Below, in pieces: positions 32,552-43,465 of a DNA stretch of 64,000 nucleotides. The stretch is from Liquidambar formosana. Its lineage: Eukaryota; Streptophyta; Magnoliopsida; Saxifragales; Altingiaceae. Made by a program: the position numbers and the translations under genes. Position 1 is the first letter of the stretch. Every line of letters begins with the position of its first letter. The stretch covers positions 16,267,161 through 16,331,160 of the forward strand of contig CM077820.1 in the NCBI GenBank assembly GCA_039720395.1. The letters are read 5' to 3'. Below the pieces are notes generated by a model. The model had not been told where the DNA came from. It saw only the letters and a program-made list of their open reading frames with translations, and made no database searches.

Positions 32552-35500
32552 ATTTCCATCTCAACCACAACCTAATCCTCAAGGTCAATTTAGTATTAGT
32601 GATTCTAATTTATTTGAAACACAACTTGAGCATGTTAAGTGCATTATTACTCTTCGCAGTGGAAAAGTTATTGACAAAACTATTTCACCACCCAAAGGTA
32701 AAGAAAAAGAAGAATTTTCAAAAACAAAGAGTAATAATGAACTTAATAAGCTTGAGTCAAGTGAAATTAAGAGATGCCCCATTCCCATTCCTTTTCCTCA
32801 AAGATTGCAACCACCTCAAAAAGTGAATTAGAATGCAAACATTCTTGAAATCCTTAAACAAGTGAGAGTCAACATTCCTTTGTTGGATGTAATGAAACAA
32901 ATTCCTTCTTATGCTAAATTTTTGAAAGATTTATGTACGGTCAAGTGTAAGCTTAACGTACAAAAGAAGGCATTTTTAACTGAGCAGGTGAGTGCTATCA
33001 TTCAAAACAATACTCCTCCTAAATATAAAGATCTAGGTAGTCCCACTATTTCATGTGTTATTGGTAATTTTAAAGTAGAGCTAACTTTACTTAATCTTGG
33101 GGCTAGCGTGAATCTTTTACCTTATTCGGTATATGAACAATTAGGTTTAGGTGAGTTAAAACCTACAAAAATAACTCTTCAGTTTGCAGACCATTCTGTG
33201 AAAATACCTAGGGGAATAGTAGAGGATGTGTTAGTCCAAATTGATAAATTTTACTTTCCTGTTGATTTTATTGTTTTGGACACACACCCTGTTTTGAATG
33301 CTAGTTCTCAAATTCTTGTGATTTTGGGTCGCCCATTCCTTGCAACTTCCAATGCTTTCATAAATTGTAGGAGTGGTGTATTTAAATTATCTTTTGGAAA
33401 TATGACCTTGGAATTGAATATTTTTAATACTTGCAAACAACCTAGGGATGATGATGACTTTCATGAAGTTGACTTAATTGATACACTTGTTCAAGAACAA
33501 TTTAATGTATCATGTTTTTCTGATCCTTTAATTCTTATGATTTAGAGTTTAATGAGAATCTTAAAATTGCATATCTTTATTGTTTATTGGATTCTACACA
33601 GGAATTGGACTTGAATGCGTGGAGGTTGAAATTTGAAGAGCTACCACCTCGTGAGCTTAAACTATTGCCATCAAATGACAAAGTGCCTAAGCTGGAATTA
33701 AAGCCCTTACCAGTGGAAGTCAACTATGCATTTTTAGGACCCGAGGAGACTTTTCCTGTGGTAATATCTTCTAAACTTGATTCTTTACAACAAGGTAAGT
33801 TGCTGAAAATTTTGAAAAAGCATAAAGGTGCTATAGGATGGAACATTGCTGATATAAAGGGAATTAACCCTCTTGTGTGCACTCATAGAATTTATTTGGA
33901 GGATAATGCTAAACCCTCTAGGGAAATGCAGCGTAGATTGAACCCTACAATGAATGATGTAGTTAGGACTGAAGTCTTGAAATTGTTAGATGTGGGGATC
34001 ATTTACCCCATAGCTGATAGTAAGTGGGTAAGTCCTACTCAAGTTGTACCTAAAAAGTCTGGAGTCACTATAGTAAAAAAAGAAAATAATGAATTAATTC
34101 CCACTCGTGCGACTACGGGTTGGCGCATGTGCATTGACTATAGGAAGCTTAATTCTGTCACTAGGAAAGATCACTTCCCTTTACCTTTTTTGGATCAAAT
34201 TTTAGAAAGAGTAGCTGGTCATTCCTATTACTACTTTTTAGATAGATATTCAGGGTATTATCAAATTGAAATTGCACCTGAGGATCAAGAGAAAACTACT
34301 TTTACATGTCCTTTTGGTAGTTTTGCTTTATGAAGGATGCCATTTGGATTATGTAATGCTCCTGCCACTTTTCAAAGATGCATGCTTAGTATTTTTAGTG
34401 ACATGGTAGAGAATTTTCTTGAAGTTTTTATGGATGATTTTTCTATTTTTGGTGACTCATTTGATGATTGTTTATCTAATTTGTAGGCAGTCTTGATTAG
34501 ATCTGAAGAGAAGAATCTTTTGTTAAACTGGGAGAAGTGCCATTTCATGGTTTCAAAAGGGATTGTGCTTGGTCACATTGTTTCTTCAAAAGGAATAGAA
34601 GTGGACAAAGTTAAAATTGAATTAATTTCTAATTTGCCCACACCTAAAAATATTAAAGATGTTAGGTCATTCTTAGGACATGCTGGATTTTATAGGAGGT
34701 TTATCAAAAACTTTAGTGTAATATCTAGACCATTGTGTAACCTCCTATCTAAAGATACTCCCTTTGAATGGACTGAAGTTTGTCAAGAAGCTTTTGTAAA
34801 GCTTAAAGGCATGCTTACTTCTGCACCTATTATGCAATCACCTAATTGGAATCTACCTTTTGAAATAATGTGTGATGCTAGTGATTATGCAATTGGGACT
34901 GTTTTGGGGCAACGTAAGGATGATAAACCTTTTGTCATATATTATGCAAGTAGAACTTTAAATAGTGTTCAAATGAATTATTCCACAACTGCAAAGGAAT
35001 TGCTTGCTGTGGTATTTGCCCTAGATAAATTTCATGCATATATTATAGGTTCCCCTATTGTTGTTTTCACTGACTATGTAGTTTTGAAATATCTTCTTGC
35101 CAAGAAGGATCCTAAGCCGCGATTGATTAGATGGATCCTATTACTCCAACAATTCAATATCACCATCAAAGATAAAAAAGGGAGTAGAAAATGTAGTGGT
35201 AGACCATTTATCTCGACTTACTTTTGATTCTTCTGTGGATATTATGCCAATCAAGAATTCTTTCCCTGATGAGCACCTTTTTGCTATTTCTACTTTGCCT
35301 TGGTATGCTGATATTGTTAATTTTCTTGTCACAGGCAAAACTCCATCTCATTGGAATGCACAGGATAAGAAAAGATTTTTCGTTGAGGTACGCAATTTCT
35401 TTTATGATGATCCGTATTTGTTTAAGTATTGCCCTGATCAAATTATTAGGAGATGTGTCCTTAATAATGAAATATTTAGTGTCATCTCCTTTTGCCATTC

Positions 35501-35765
35501 TGAAGCATGTGGTGGCCATTTTTCTTCAAGGAAAACTGTTGCAAAAATTTTGCATTGTGGATTTTATTGGCCTACCCTTTTTAAGGACACTCATAATTTT
35601 TGTAAAGCATGTGAGCCTTGTCAAAAGTTAGGAGGAATTACTCGTCGGAATATGATGCCTTTGAACCCTTTTTTAATTGTTGAGATATTTGATTGTTGGG
35701 GCATTGATTTCATGGGTCCATTCCCATCTTCTTTTGGAAATCTTTACATTCTTGTAGCTGTTGAT
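32552..35765 (+). pseudogene. Athila-like pol, part 1: protease, RT, RNase H, integrase start
   Basis: Continues the gag-pol region after CACTA-1. A TAG at 32829-32831 interrupts the linker. Protease (32862-33545): the catalytic motif reads LNLGAS where active elements have DLGAS. Reverse transcriptase (33587-34480): WRMCIDYRKLN, then a TGA at 34331-34333 where an Arg codon (before RMPFGLCNAP) is expected, and the active site FMDD near 34431. A TAG follows near 34484. RNase H (to about 35170) keeps CDASDY and [12 protein letters not shown] frameshift near 35190 leads to DHLSRL and the integrase zinc region with CKACEPC and the first catalytic Asp in WGIDFMGPFP. The frame stops at AVDY, where CACTA-2 sits. 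Not functional. Confidence 0.93.
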
Positions 35766-35779
35766 TATTACAACAAACT

Positions 35780-36060
35780 TGGGTATTAGCAGCACTTCTA
35801 AGTGCTGCTAGAAGTATGAAAAAGTGCCGCTAGAAGATTTAGAAGCACTTTGCCAAATGCCGCTAAAAACCTATGTCGCTAAAAGTTCTAGTGGCATTTT
35901 TCAACAATCTAGTGGCAATTTTAAAAAGTGCCACTATAGAGTTATTAGCAGTATTTTAAATTGATTTACCAACACTTGAATAAATGTCGCTAAAACCCTT
36001 TAGTGGCATTCCTAACACCTTTAGTGGCATTTTTAACTGCCGCTGTTCCATGAATAAATA
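35780..36060. repeat. CACTA-2 left subterminal repeats
   Basis: Repeated short motifs AGTGCCGCTAGAAG, GCCGCTAAAA and their inverse TTTAGTGGCATTTTT, in both orientations. The corresponding motifs at the right end are at about 42424-42490 (AGCAGCACTTTTT, GCCGCTAGAAG, GTCGCTAATA). Confidence 0.8.
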
Positions 36061-36061
36061 A

Positions 36062-36690
36062 ATAAACAATTCATTAATTCATTAAAATATGAGAATTAGA
36101 ACAACATATGGTGGGTACTAGTTGAGGTGGTTGTAACAATCTCTAGCAGTTTCTAATTTTTATAATAGTGTTTTTTTCTTTTAAAATTTTTATTTAAAGA
36201 AAAAAATAAAAATAAAAATCCACTTCTTCTATATATATATATATTAGCAACTTGTACATATATTATTGTGCGTATCATATATACAACATTCATATTTATG
36301 AATATCATCTATAGCCATATTGATGAAAATCATGTTCCATATATTGATCACACACAACTTATTAGCTATAGCCTACAGACAACAATTAAAAACAAAAAGT
36401 TAAATTAAATTAATTAACAAACTAACAACCACTGCACCTAGCTTGTTTAAACAACTAAAACTACAATTGTGTCCAAAAGTCAATACACATGAAACGGGTC
36501 CATCCACAATAAGTAAATAGTGTTAAGCAAAAAAAAAAAAGAAAGAAGAAAAAAATTAAGCCGACAATCAAAGTCAAATGTTGAACATATGCATCGGCAT
36601 AATTCATTAAGCATCATCCTTCTATGTTTTTAACCTGCAAACAGGAAAAAAGAAACAACTTAATTAGCACTCATTTATATCAAGTATTTG
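36062..36690. other. CACTA-2 interior, left, no gene
   Basis: AT-rich DNA with a TA dinucleotide run near 36232-36244 and a poly(A) run near 36530-36540. Nothing coding is recognised. Confidence 0.45.
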
Positions 36691-36759
36691 TTATTGGAAA
36701 AACAAGATAAAAATTAGTGTAGATGCAAAGATAAGGAGTACTCTAATACATACAAGAAT

Positions 36760-36985
36760 AGAAGGCCAAGGAATACTTGCTCCAACATCTCCCATTTTTT
36801 TGAAACATCCATGAGGTCTCACTGGACGTTCACTACTCATCAATGGTACTTCAACAAACATTTCCAAAAATTCAGGTCCTAGTTCCACCCCACCTACTTT
36901 GTTGCGAGGTCTATCATTTACAATAGTTCCAAGTGCGATCGTAGCTTTTCGAATCTTAAAACTCTTCAATCTAACATTGCATCCA
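36760..36985 (-). pseudogene. CACTA transposase-related C-terminal domain fragment (TNP1/En-Spm type)
   Basis: Read on the minus strand this encodes LKSFKIRKATIALGTIV, KVGGVELGPEFLEMFVEV, then VRPHG, MGDVG and IPWP. That order (ALGT-, G-ELG--F-EV-VEV, RP-G, -GD--G--I-WP) is what I know from the short C-terminal domain of plant En/Spm-type TNP1 proteins (Pfam Transposase_23). It is flanked by non-coding DNA, so only one exon or part of one is left. A possible previous exon near 37080-37130 (MKRGKTHHMSGDG) could belong to it. This fragment supports calling the element CACTA but cannot act alone. Confidence 0.7.
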
Positions 36986-36989
36986 ACCT

Positions 36990-39230
36990 ACAAATAAAAA
37001 TATTTATTTTATTTCAATGAAATGATAACGTAAAAAAGAAAACTAAATGAAAGAAATACATTCCAATTGATGTGAAAATTTACCCCGTCACCGCTCATAT
37101 GATGAGTTTTTCCCCTCTTCATTGCGTGCCTCTAGAATTTGATAAATTTAATCAGAAAAAATTCCAACTAATACAATGCTCAAGAGGATGATAAACCAGT
37201 AAAGAAAATAAACTAACAAATGAAACCTCCAAAAATTTTTAAATGGGGACTCAAGAACAAAATATTACCACATGTATATATTTAGAATGAAAATATATTA
37301 TATTAGCTAATTTGTTGCTTGAATCTTCTAGATTATGACTTATTTTTGGTTTATTAAATTTGTGAATTTATATTCTAGGCTTGCATGCATGACTTGATAG
37401 GCGGATCTGGGATTGTTTGGTTATGTGAAGAAAACAGAGGAAAATGAAATAAAATAGGAGAGACTGGTTGGGAATTTGGGAACTGATAATGGAAAAATAG
37501 AGATATTAACTTTGATTTACTTTCTCCATTCATTTTCTCAGCAACCAAACAGAGTCTTAGTGGCGGTCTCTATTGTAATAAGTTATGCATGTGATTCTAA
37601 AAGGTTGGCCTATTGAGTTGGTTTGTATGAGATTTTGGGCCATTTTTATTTTAGGCATGATATGCTTGATTAGTAAGAATTTTGGCTCTATTGACATGAA
37701 TGTATAAATTTTTAATTAGAATACTTGGTTTATACTGAGTTATTGAATTCTTAAATTTCTAGGGCTGTTTTGAGTACTTGATCTCAGGTTTCATATGTTG
37801 GCAATCACCAATATCTTTGATTTCCATTGTAAAACTTCGAATATTTGGTGGTTTGAGTTGTTCTCATTCAAGTAGATGAACTTTGGAAGGAAACTTTGCA
37901 AATTGCCAGTGAGTTCTTACTTAGTTTTTTTTGTTTACTATATTTAACATATTTCTTAGGCATTTATACCATCATAGGGAGACAGACAGAGTCTGTATAA
38001 AACTTTTAGGTTACTTGGGTTGAGTTTTTTTTCATTTTTTTGGGACACCAAAAGAACATAAAATATATGATTCAAAGTTTTATTTATTATTATCTTATCT
38101 TCTCCTCTATTTTCTCTTCAACCAAACTCAGCATAGTGATCAGTCATAAAAGATGCATTGTCTCTATAGCTGTAACTGTTTTTTGAACATAAATTTTGTT
38201 CTCTCACATTTCCACAACATGCTATCTCTGCTGTTTCTTTTTCTTTGAAGAAAGCCCGTTTTCTATCTGTTGATGTTTGGACATCCACACATAGATTCCA
38301 ACTTTTGGTTTTACTATTGTAGATATCTTCACGGAAAAAAAAAAAAAAAAAAAAAAAGATGTTTGCATTGACTCTGCTGGGAAATGCAAAACTTACTCCA
38401 TATTAATAATAGGAAAATGCTAGATGGGACGACTTTAGAAGATGACTTTAGGGGGACGACTAACTTTTGTAACTGACGTTAGTGGTACTTTAAGTTGCTG
38501 AAGATATTCCATTATTGTTGAAGTAAAAAAAAAAAAAAAAAAAGCTTAAAAACATATAGCTTCTCGAAGAAGCTGGAATCCCCAACCTTCTATTTCTCTT
38601 TTTGTTTTTCTCGGTAAACCCTTCTCTTTCTCTCTCCCCTCTCTCCTCTCTCTCTATACCCATACCCAAACGGACGGTACACCCACACCCAAACCACGTC
38701 ACCGGCGATCTCACTGACATCCTTTATTCTTTCAACCCTGTCGACTATGGTTGATGGTGGGGGAGAAGAAGGGTCCAAGGTTATTTCAACCATCTCGGCC
38801 ACCACCGATCTTGCTCATGCGACGGTAAAAGAGCTGTGGTGGTGACTGGTGTGACGAGGAGCTAGCTTATGGTTGGGCGAAATCAGACCAAATCTGGTAA
38901 GTTCCGTTCAAGAAATCGTTGAATTCCACCAATCTATCCACTGCCATTTTTTGTACAACTATGGTGTTGTCATTTGGTCCTGGCTGGTTCTTCCTCTTCT
39001 TCTTGGCCTCCTCTTTTTTTTTATTTTTTATTTCTTGTGTGTGTGTGTTTTGTGCGTGTGTGTTGCTTCTTGGGATAACCAGATTTTTTCCCAAAGCAAG
39101 ATAACATCATGAAAATTAGGATAATTACCATGAAAATCATGATAATTATCTTGGAAAAAATGAAGATAATTTTTCTGAAAATTAGGATAACTTTGTCCCA
39201 TGTTTTGCGATTTCAGAGAACTCTGTCCCT
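36990..39230. other. CACTA-2 interior, middle
   Basis: No gene is recognised. Poly(A) runs occur near 38335-38357 and 38525-38543, a CT-rich stretch near 38610-38660, and a TG-rich stretch near 39037-39063. The overlapping short open frames here are low-complexity. Confidence 0.4.
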
Positions 39231-39234
39231 TGTT

Positions 39235-39555
39235 ATGCCGTTTCATATAAATCCCCAAAACCCCTGTTATGCCGTTTCAGATAACCCGTTTCAGATAAAC
39301 TGAGTAATTTTGCTGGTGAAGAGGAAGAGGATTCTTAAATGAGAAGAATGAAGGTGTGGAACGGTTTGAGCAAAAATCCTTTGCTCCTGTTTCAGATAAC
39401 TCTCCCACGACCACTCTTATGCCGTTTAAGATAACCTGTTTCAAATAAACAAAAGTTATTTTGCCGGTGAATAAGAAAATGACTCTTGAGTGTAGAAAAA
39501 TGAAGCTGTGGAACGGTTTGAGCAGAAAGCCTTCTCTCCCATTTCAGATAAATGC
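39235..39555. repeat. Imperfect tandem duplication, ~180-bp period, in CACTA-2
   Basis: ATGCCGTTTCAGATAACC...GGTGTGGAACGGTTTGAGCA (39268-39370) recurs as ATGCCGTTTAAGATAACC...GCTGTGGAACGGTTTGAGCA (39419-39522). A shorter extra copy of the TGCCGTTTCA start is at 39236. Confidence 0.75.
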
Positions 39556-40600
39556 GGAATGTATCCAAGAGAACTGCCGTGAAAATAGCGGATATCTTTT
39601 TTTGAATGAGTTTTGGGGGTGTTAACGGTGTTAATGGGAACTCACCAATCAGGTTCAATGGAAGCCTTTCGTCCCATGTTCGTCCTCTTAGAGTCGGCCT
39701 ACCTATCACTACTCTTAATAATATACAAAAATGACTATCTGCCAATATGTGACCGAAAATTCAGTATTTAGACTAATATGGATTTGGTATGGGGAAAAGG
39801 ATTGCTTGGAATTGTGAGCATTATATTATATTCCACTAGAGTTCACACTAATTGATTGTTAATACTTTCATATCTTCATGATTTTTCATTACTTGCTTGA
39901 ATTTACAGATATTTACAGATATATTAGATAGTTCTTTATTGTGTTGAACTTTTTTTATATTTATAATATAGCAAATCTCTTAAATGATGTAAAACTCAAA
40001 TTCAACCATATTTTATGATATAGCAAATCTCTTAAGAAGATATATTCAGCCACATTTCAAGAATTCACCAAGTATAGTTCAAATGGAGAATCTTAATTGT
40101 AGATCTAATGGAAGGAAATGTCATGTTGTAACACTTGGAGAAACAGAGTCTAGCTCATGGCCAGGAACCTCATGTCTAGAACCAAAAGCTTACACTATTT
40201 GCACATTGCACCAGAATCCACTGTTGTGGGCGATAGTTTGAAGTGCTACTACATGTCTACATAGGAAAGAAAGAAAATGGGAAGCATCCAAGTCACCCTC
40301 TGTCCCTTCCACCATGTTCTACTACTAGACCTTTGCAATCTCTTAGTCGAAATGAAAGAAAGGAAGGTTTTTAGAAAGAAGTTTTTATGTTGGATGCAAC
40401 AAGTAACAAAAATTCCTCAGTCTCATATTGTTAGATTTCACTGCTTTTTAACTAGATTTTCTAGCTTTGTTGATGAGAATTGGTAATTCAACAAGCATAT
40501 GAAGGTGAAAATTAAAGTTTTTTGTTTTTTCTTGTTTTTTTTAGGGAAAAAAAATTATTAATTATGAAATAAAGAAGTACACCAGACAAGCAAAGACACT
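39556..40600. other. CACTA-2 interior, no gene recognised
   Basis: AT-rich DNA with a short internal duplication (ATATAGCAAATCTCTTAA at about 39967 and 40018). The open frame at 40277-40486 shows no recognisable domain. Confidence 0.4.
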
Positions 40601-40625
40601 TCTTGACATCAAAAAGCTCCCAAGT

Positions 40626-41895
40626 CTAACAGACCTGAGAACAAACACCACAAAGGCATGAAAACAAAAGCTAAAAATAAACCGACGTAGGAAAGATCAA
40701 CCTAGATATACCCAATAAAGACACACAATCAGCATGTACAATAGACAATAAAAAGATACACGATCAACACAAAATTCCAACTTGTCCAACAAAATTCTCA
40801 AAGTTTTAATTATTCCATGCAACAAGTAAAGAAATAAAATTGAACACATAACAAGAAGAGAAAAAGAAAAAAGAAAAAAAACTCTCATTTTCTCTCTATC
40901 AATGTGGAAAACATACATCAAACAAAGCTCACAAATTAAGCTAGAAAGGGGTATCTCTATCTTTGGAGTTCCCGTAGAAATTAGCTTATTCCATTCTCTC
41001 ATATATAGCACTGCTCCAAACAAATAAATTTCCAATTGCCATCATAAATTAGGCTCAAACAGTGCACCAACACCCTTATGAAATGTAGCCACAAAATCAT
41101 CCATATCCAAAAAATTACACATATGTCTAGGGGTTTCAAGAAAAAATGGATATTGATCATACCTTGCTAATTCTCAGAGGAATCGAACCATCTTAGGGCA
41201 AAAAATTGAGTTGTCTCTGTTAATTTGATCCACCATCCCAAAGGGAACCTTCAGCAGACTCGAGAACAAACACCACAAAGGGATGAAAACAGGAGCTAAA
41301 AATATACCAACAGGGGAAAGATCAACCTAGATATACCCAATAAACCAGACAATTAGCACAATAGACAATTCTAAGATACACGATCAGCAAAAAAAACATA
41401 AAGAGACAGCCCCAGTAAGGTGCCAAATACCAGCCCCCGTAAGACACAATGACCAATCAATGCTAAAGAGATTTTTAAAGCAATCTGATGGAAAGACAGC
41501 CCTGCAGAAATAACATAAAGAAAGTGTGGCACTAACTGAATTGGTCTAACAAGGTGAAAATTAAAGTTGAAAGCACATAAATTAACAATGCTTTGATTTT
41601 TTCCCCCAATTTTTGCCTAGTCATTACCACTTAATTCCATATTTTTTCTCTTCATCTTTTCCAAATCCCAACTTGTCCAACAAAATTCCCAAAGTTTTAA
41701 TTATTCCAAGCAACAAGCAGAGAAATAAAATCATCTATACCCAAAAAATTACATATACGTCTAGGGCTTTCAAAAAAAAAAAAAAAAATGGAAATTGATC
41801 ATACCTTGCTAATTCTCAGAAGAATCGAACCATCCTAGGGTAGAAAATCGAGTTGTCGCTGTTAATTTGATCCACCGCCCCAGAAGGAACCTTCA
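40626..41895. repeat. ~620-bp tandem duplication inside CACTA-2
   Basis: Copy 1 (about 40626-41250) and copy 2 (about 41266-41895) share, in order, GAGAACAAACACCACAAAGG, GAAAGATCAACCTAGATATA, CCCAACTTGTCCAACAAAAT-like, GATCATACCTTGCTAATTCT and TTAATTTGATCCACC blocks with moderate divergence and small insertions. Copy 2 runs into the cellulose synthase fragment. No coding sequence in either. Confidence 0.85.
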
Positions 41896-41947
41896 CCTTC
41901 ACCTTCACCTTTGTAACCTTAAGTTCTCTCTGAATGGTGTTGCTCTT

Positions 41948-42154
41948 CTCCCATCAAGCAAAATCAATCCGTATCGTATAGTCATCATCCTCCGTCTCAT
42001 CATCCTTTGCTTTTTCCTCTGTTTCCGCATACTAACTCCAGCACGCAACGCTTACCCTTTATGTCTTCTCTCTGTAATCTGCGAAATATGGTTCGCACTC
42101 TCTTGGATACTCGACCAATTCCCCAAATGGTTCCCCATCAATCGCAAAACTTTC
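41948..42154 (+). pseudogene. Captured cellulose synthase (CesA) fragment
   Basis: About 69 codons encode [15 protein letters not shown], then [19 protein letters not shown] and [11 protein letters not shown]. This is the first pair of membrane helices and the start of the cytosolic loop of plant CesA proteins, which polymerise UDP-glucose into cellulose at the plasma membrane. None of the catalytic motifs (D,D,D,QXXRW) is present. The open frame containing it (41867-42226) is mostly chance extension. The fragment is bounded by an 18-bp direct repeat, CTGAATGGTGTTGCTCTT at 41930-41947 and 42155-42172, with no CesA similarity outside. No intron is apparent in this short piece. It is a gene capture by CACTA-2, not a gene. 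Confidence 0.85.
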
Positions 42155-42172
42155 CTGAATGGTGTTGCTCTT

Positions 42173-42504
42173 CGTAACCTCTATGCTGCTCCATCAATCG
42201 AGTTGTGCTCTATTTGCTATACCTAATTTTTATCTCTCAGTTCCAAAACGTGGGTAATGGGATATAATGAAAATAAAAAATAAAAAAGAAAAAGAAAATA
42301 CTGAAGATAGACGTCAATATATATTATTATTATATCATTATATTATTATATTAAAAAACATGGGACCCATCTCATTCCTGTAACAGCAATTAGTATATGT
42401 TTAGTAGCAGTTACTGTCAATTGCCGTTACACCTAAATGTCTAGCAGCACTTTTTAATAAATGCCGCTAGAAGAGTGTCGCTAATACCCAACTTTGTTGT
42501 AGTG
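42173..42504. other. CACTA-2 right terminal region
   Basis: Non-coding, with a TATTAT-rich stretch near 42319-42352, then subterminal GCCGCTAGAAG / AGCAGCAC motifs and the terminal inverted repeat ending GTTGTAGTG at 42504. Confidence 0.7.
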
Positions 42505-43340
42505 ATGTCTCCAAATGGGTTGAGGCTATTTCTTGTAAAACCAATGATCATAAAATTGTTTTGAAATTTTTGAAAGACAATGTTTTGTCAAGTTTTGGAA
42601 TTCCTCATGCCATTATAAGTGATGGAGGATTGCATTTTTGCAACTGGCCTTTTGAGGCCCTGATGAACAAATATGGTATAACTCATATAGTTGCAACTCC
42701 TTATCACCCACAAACAAATGGACAAGTTGAACTTGCTAATCGGGAGATTAAACAAATTTTAGAAAAGACAGTTAACCCGACCCGCAAAGATTGGTCTTTG
42801 AAGCTAATCGATGCACTTTGGGCATATCATACTGCTTATAAAACCCCGATAGGTATGTCTCCTTATCGACTTGTTTATGGAAAAGCTTGTCACTTACCTG
42901 TTAAATTGGAGCATAAATCATATTGGACCATCAAGCAATTTAATTTTGGTCTAGACAAGGCTAGTTCTTTAAGGAAATTGCAATTGAATGAGTTGGAAGA
43001 AATTTGGCGAGATGCTTATGACAATTCTAGAATTGACAAAGAATGAATGAAAGTTTTTCATGACAAAAATATTTTGAGGAAATCTTTTAAACCATCTCAA
43101 AAAGTTCTTTTGTATAATTCTAGATTGCATTTGTTTCCAAGTAAGCTAAGGTCCCGTTGGACAGGATCATTTGTAATTAAAACTATTTTTCCTCATGGAG
43201 CTATTGAGATTGAAAATCCCAAGAATGGTAATGTTTTTAAAGTTAATGAATAACGTCATAAACCATTTCTTAAGAATTTTTCACCTGAGGATGAGCCCAT
43301 TGATTTGGTGGATCCTGTCTACCATGACTTACCAAACCCT
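42505..43340 (+). pseudogene. Athila-like pol, part 2: integrase core and C terminus
   Basis: Resumes the integrase directly after CACTA-2 with VSKWVEA. It keeps the second catalytic Asp (IISDGG), the motif [13 protein letters not shown] with the catalytic Glu, and [24 protein letters not shown] at 43044-43046 and a TAA at 43251-43253 replace sense codons; between them is the C-terminal DNA-binding-like part ([20 protein letters not shown]). Coding similarity fades near 43340 (VYHDLPNP). All stops can be explained by single C-to-T changes. In the intact element this protein would insert the cDNA. Confidence 0.92.
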
Positions 43341-43433
43341 TAATTAGTTAGTTCATATTAGTGTCTGTGTCATAGTTAGCTAGTTAATTTGCTTTCTTTT
43401 TATTATTATTATTATTATTTTTCTGTTCTTGTT

Positions 43434-43465
<32 letters not shown>

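Larger units (their letters stand above)
35766..42504. mobile_element. CACTA-2, defective CACTA transposon, 6.7 kb
   Basis: The right end, read on the minus strand, is CACTACAACAAAGTTGGG and matches the left end TATTACAACAAACTTGGG except for changes including two C-to-T at the tip. Subterminal motifs of the type GTGCCGCTA-AAAG and TTTAGTGGCATTT are repeated at both ends. Without the insert the Athila integrase reads AVDY-VSKWVEA, so borders are within a few bases; the 3-bp target duplication is unclear (right flank ATG). A minus-strand remnant of a CACTA transposase-related domain (36760-36985) supports the class. No full transposase is present. It carries a plus-strand cellulose synthase fragment near its right end and a 620-bp internal tandem duplication. 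Confidence 0.87.

Noticed and set aside
41867..42226. A genuine 119-aa cellulose-synthase-related protein gene
   Set aside because: Only about 69 codons match CesA; the rest is chance frame in transposon DNA, catalytic motifs are absent and direct repeats bound the fragment.
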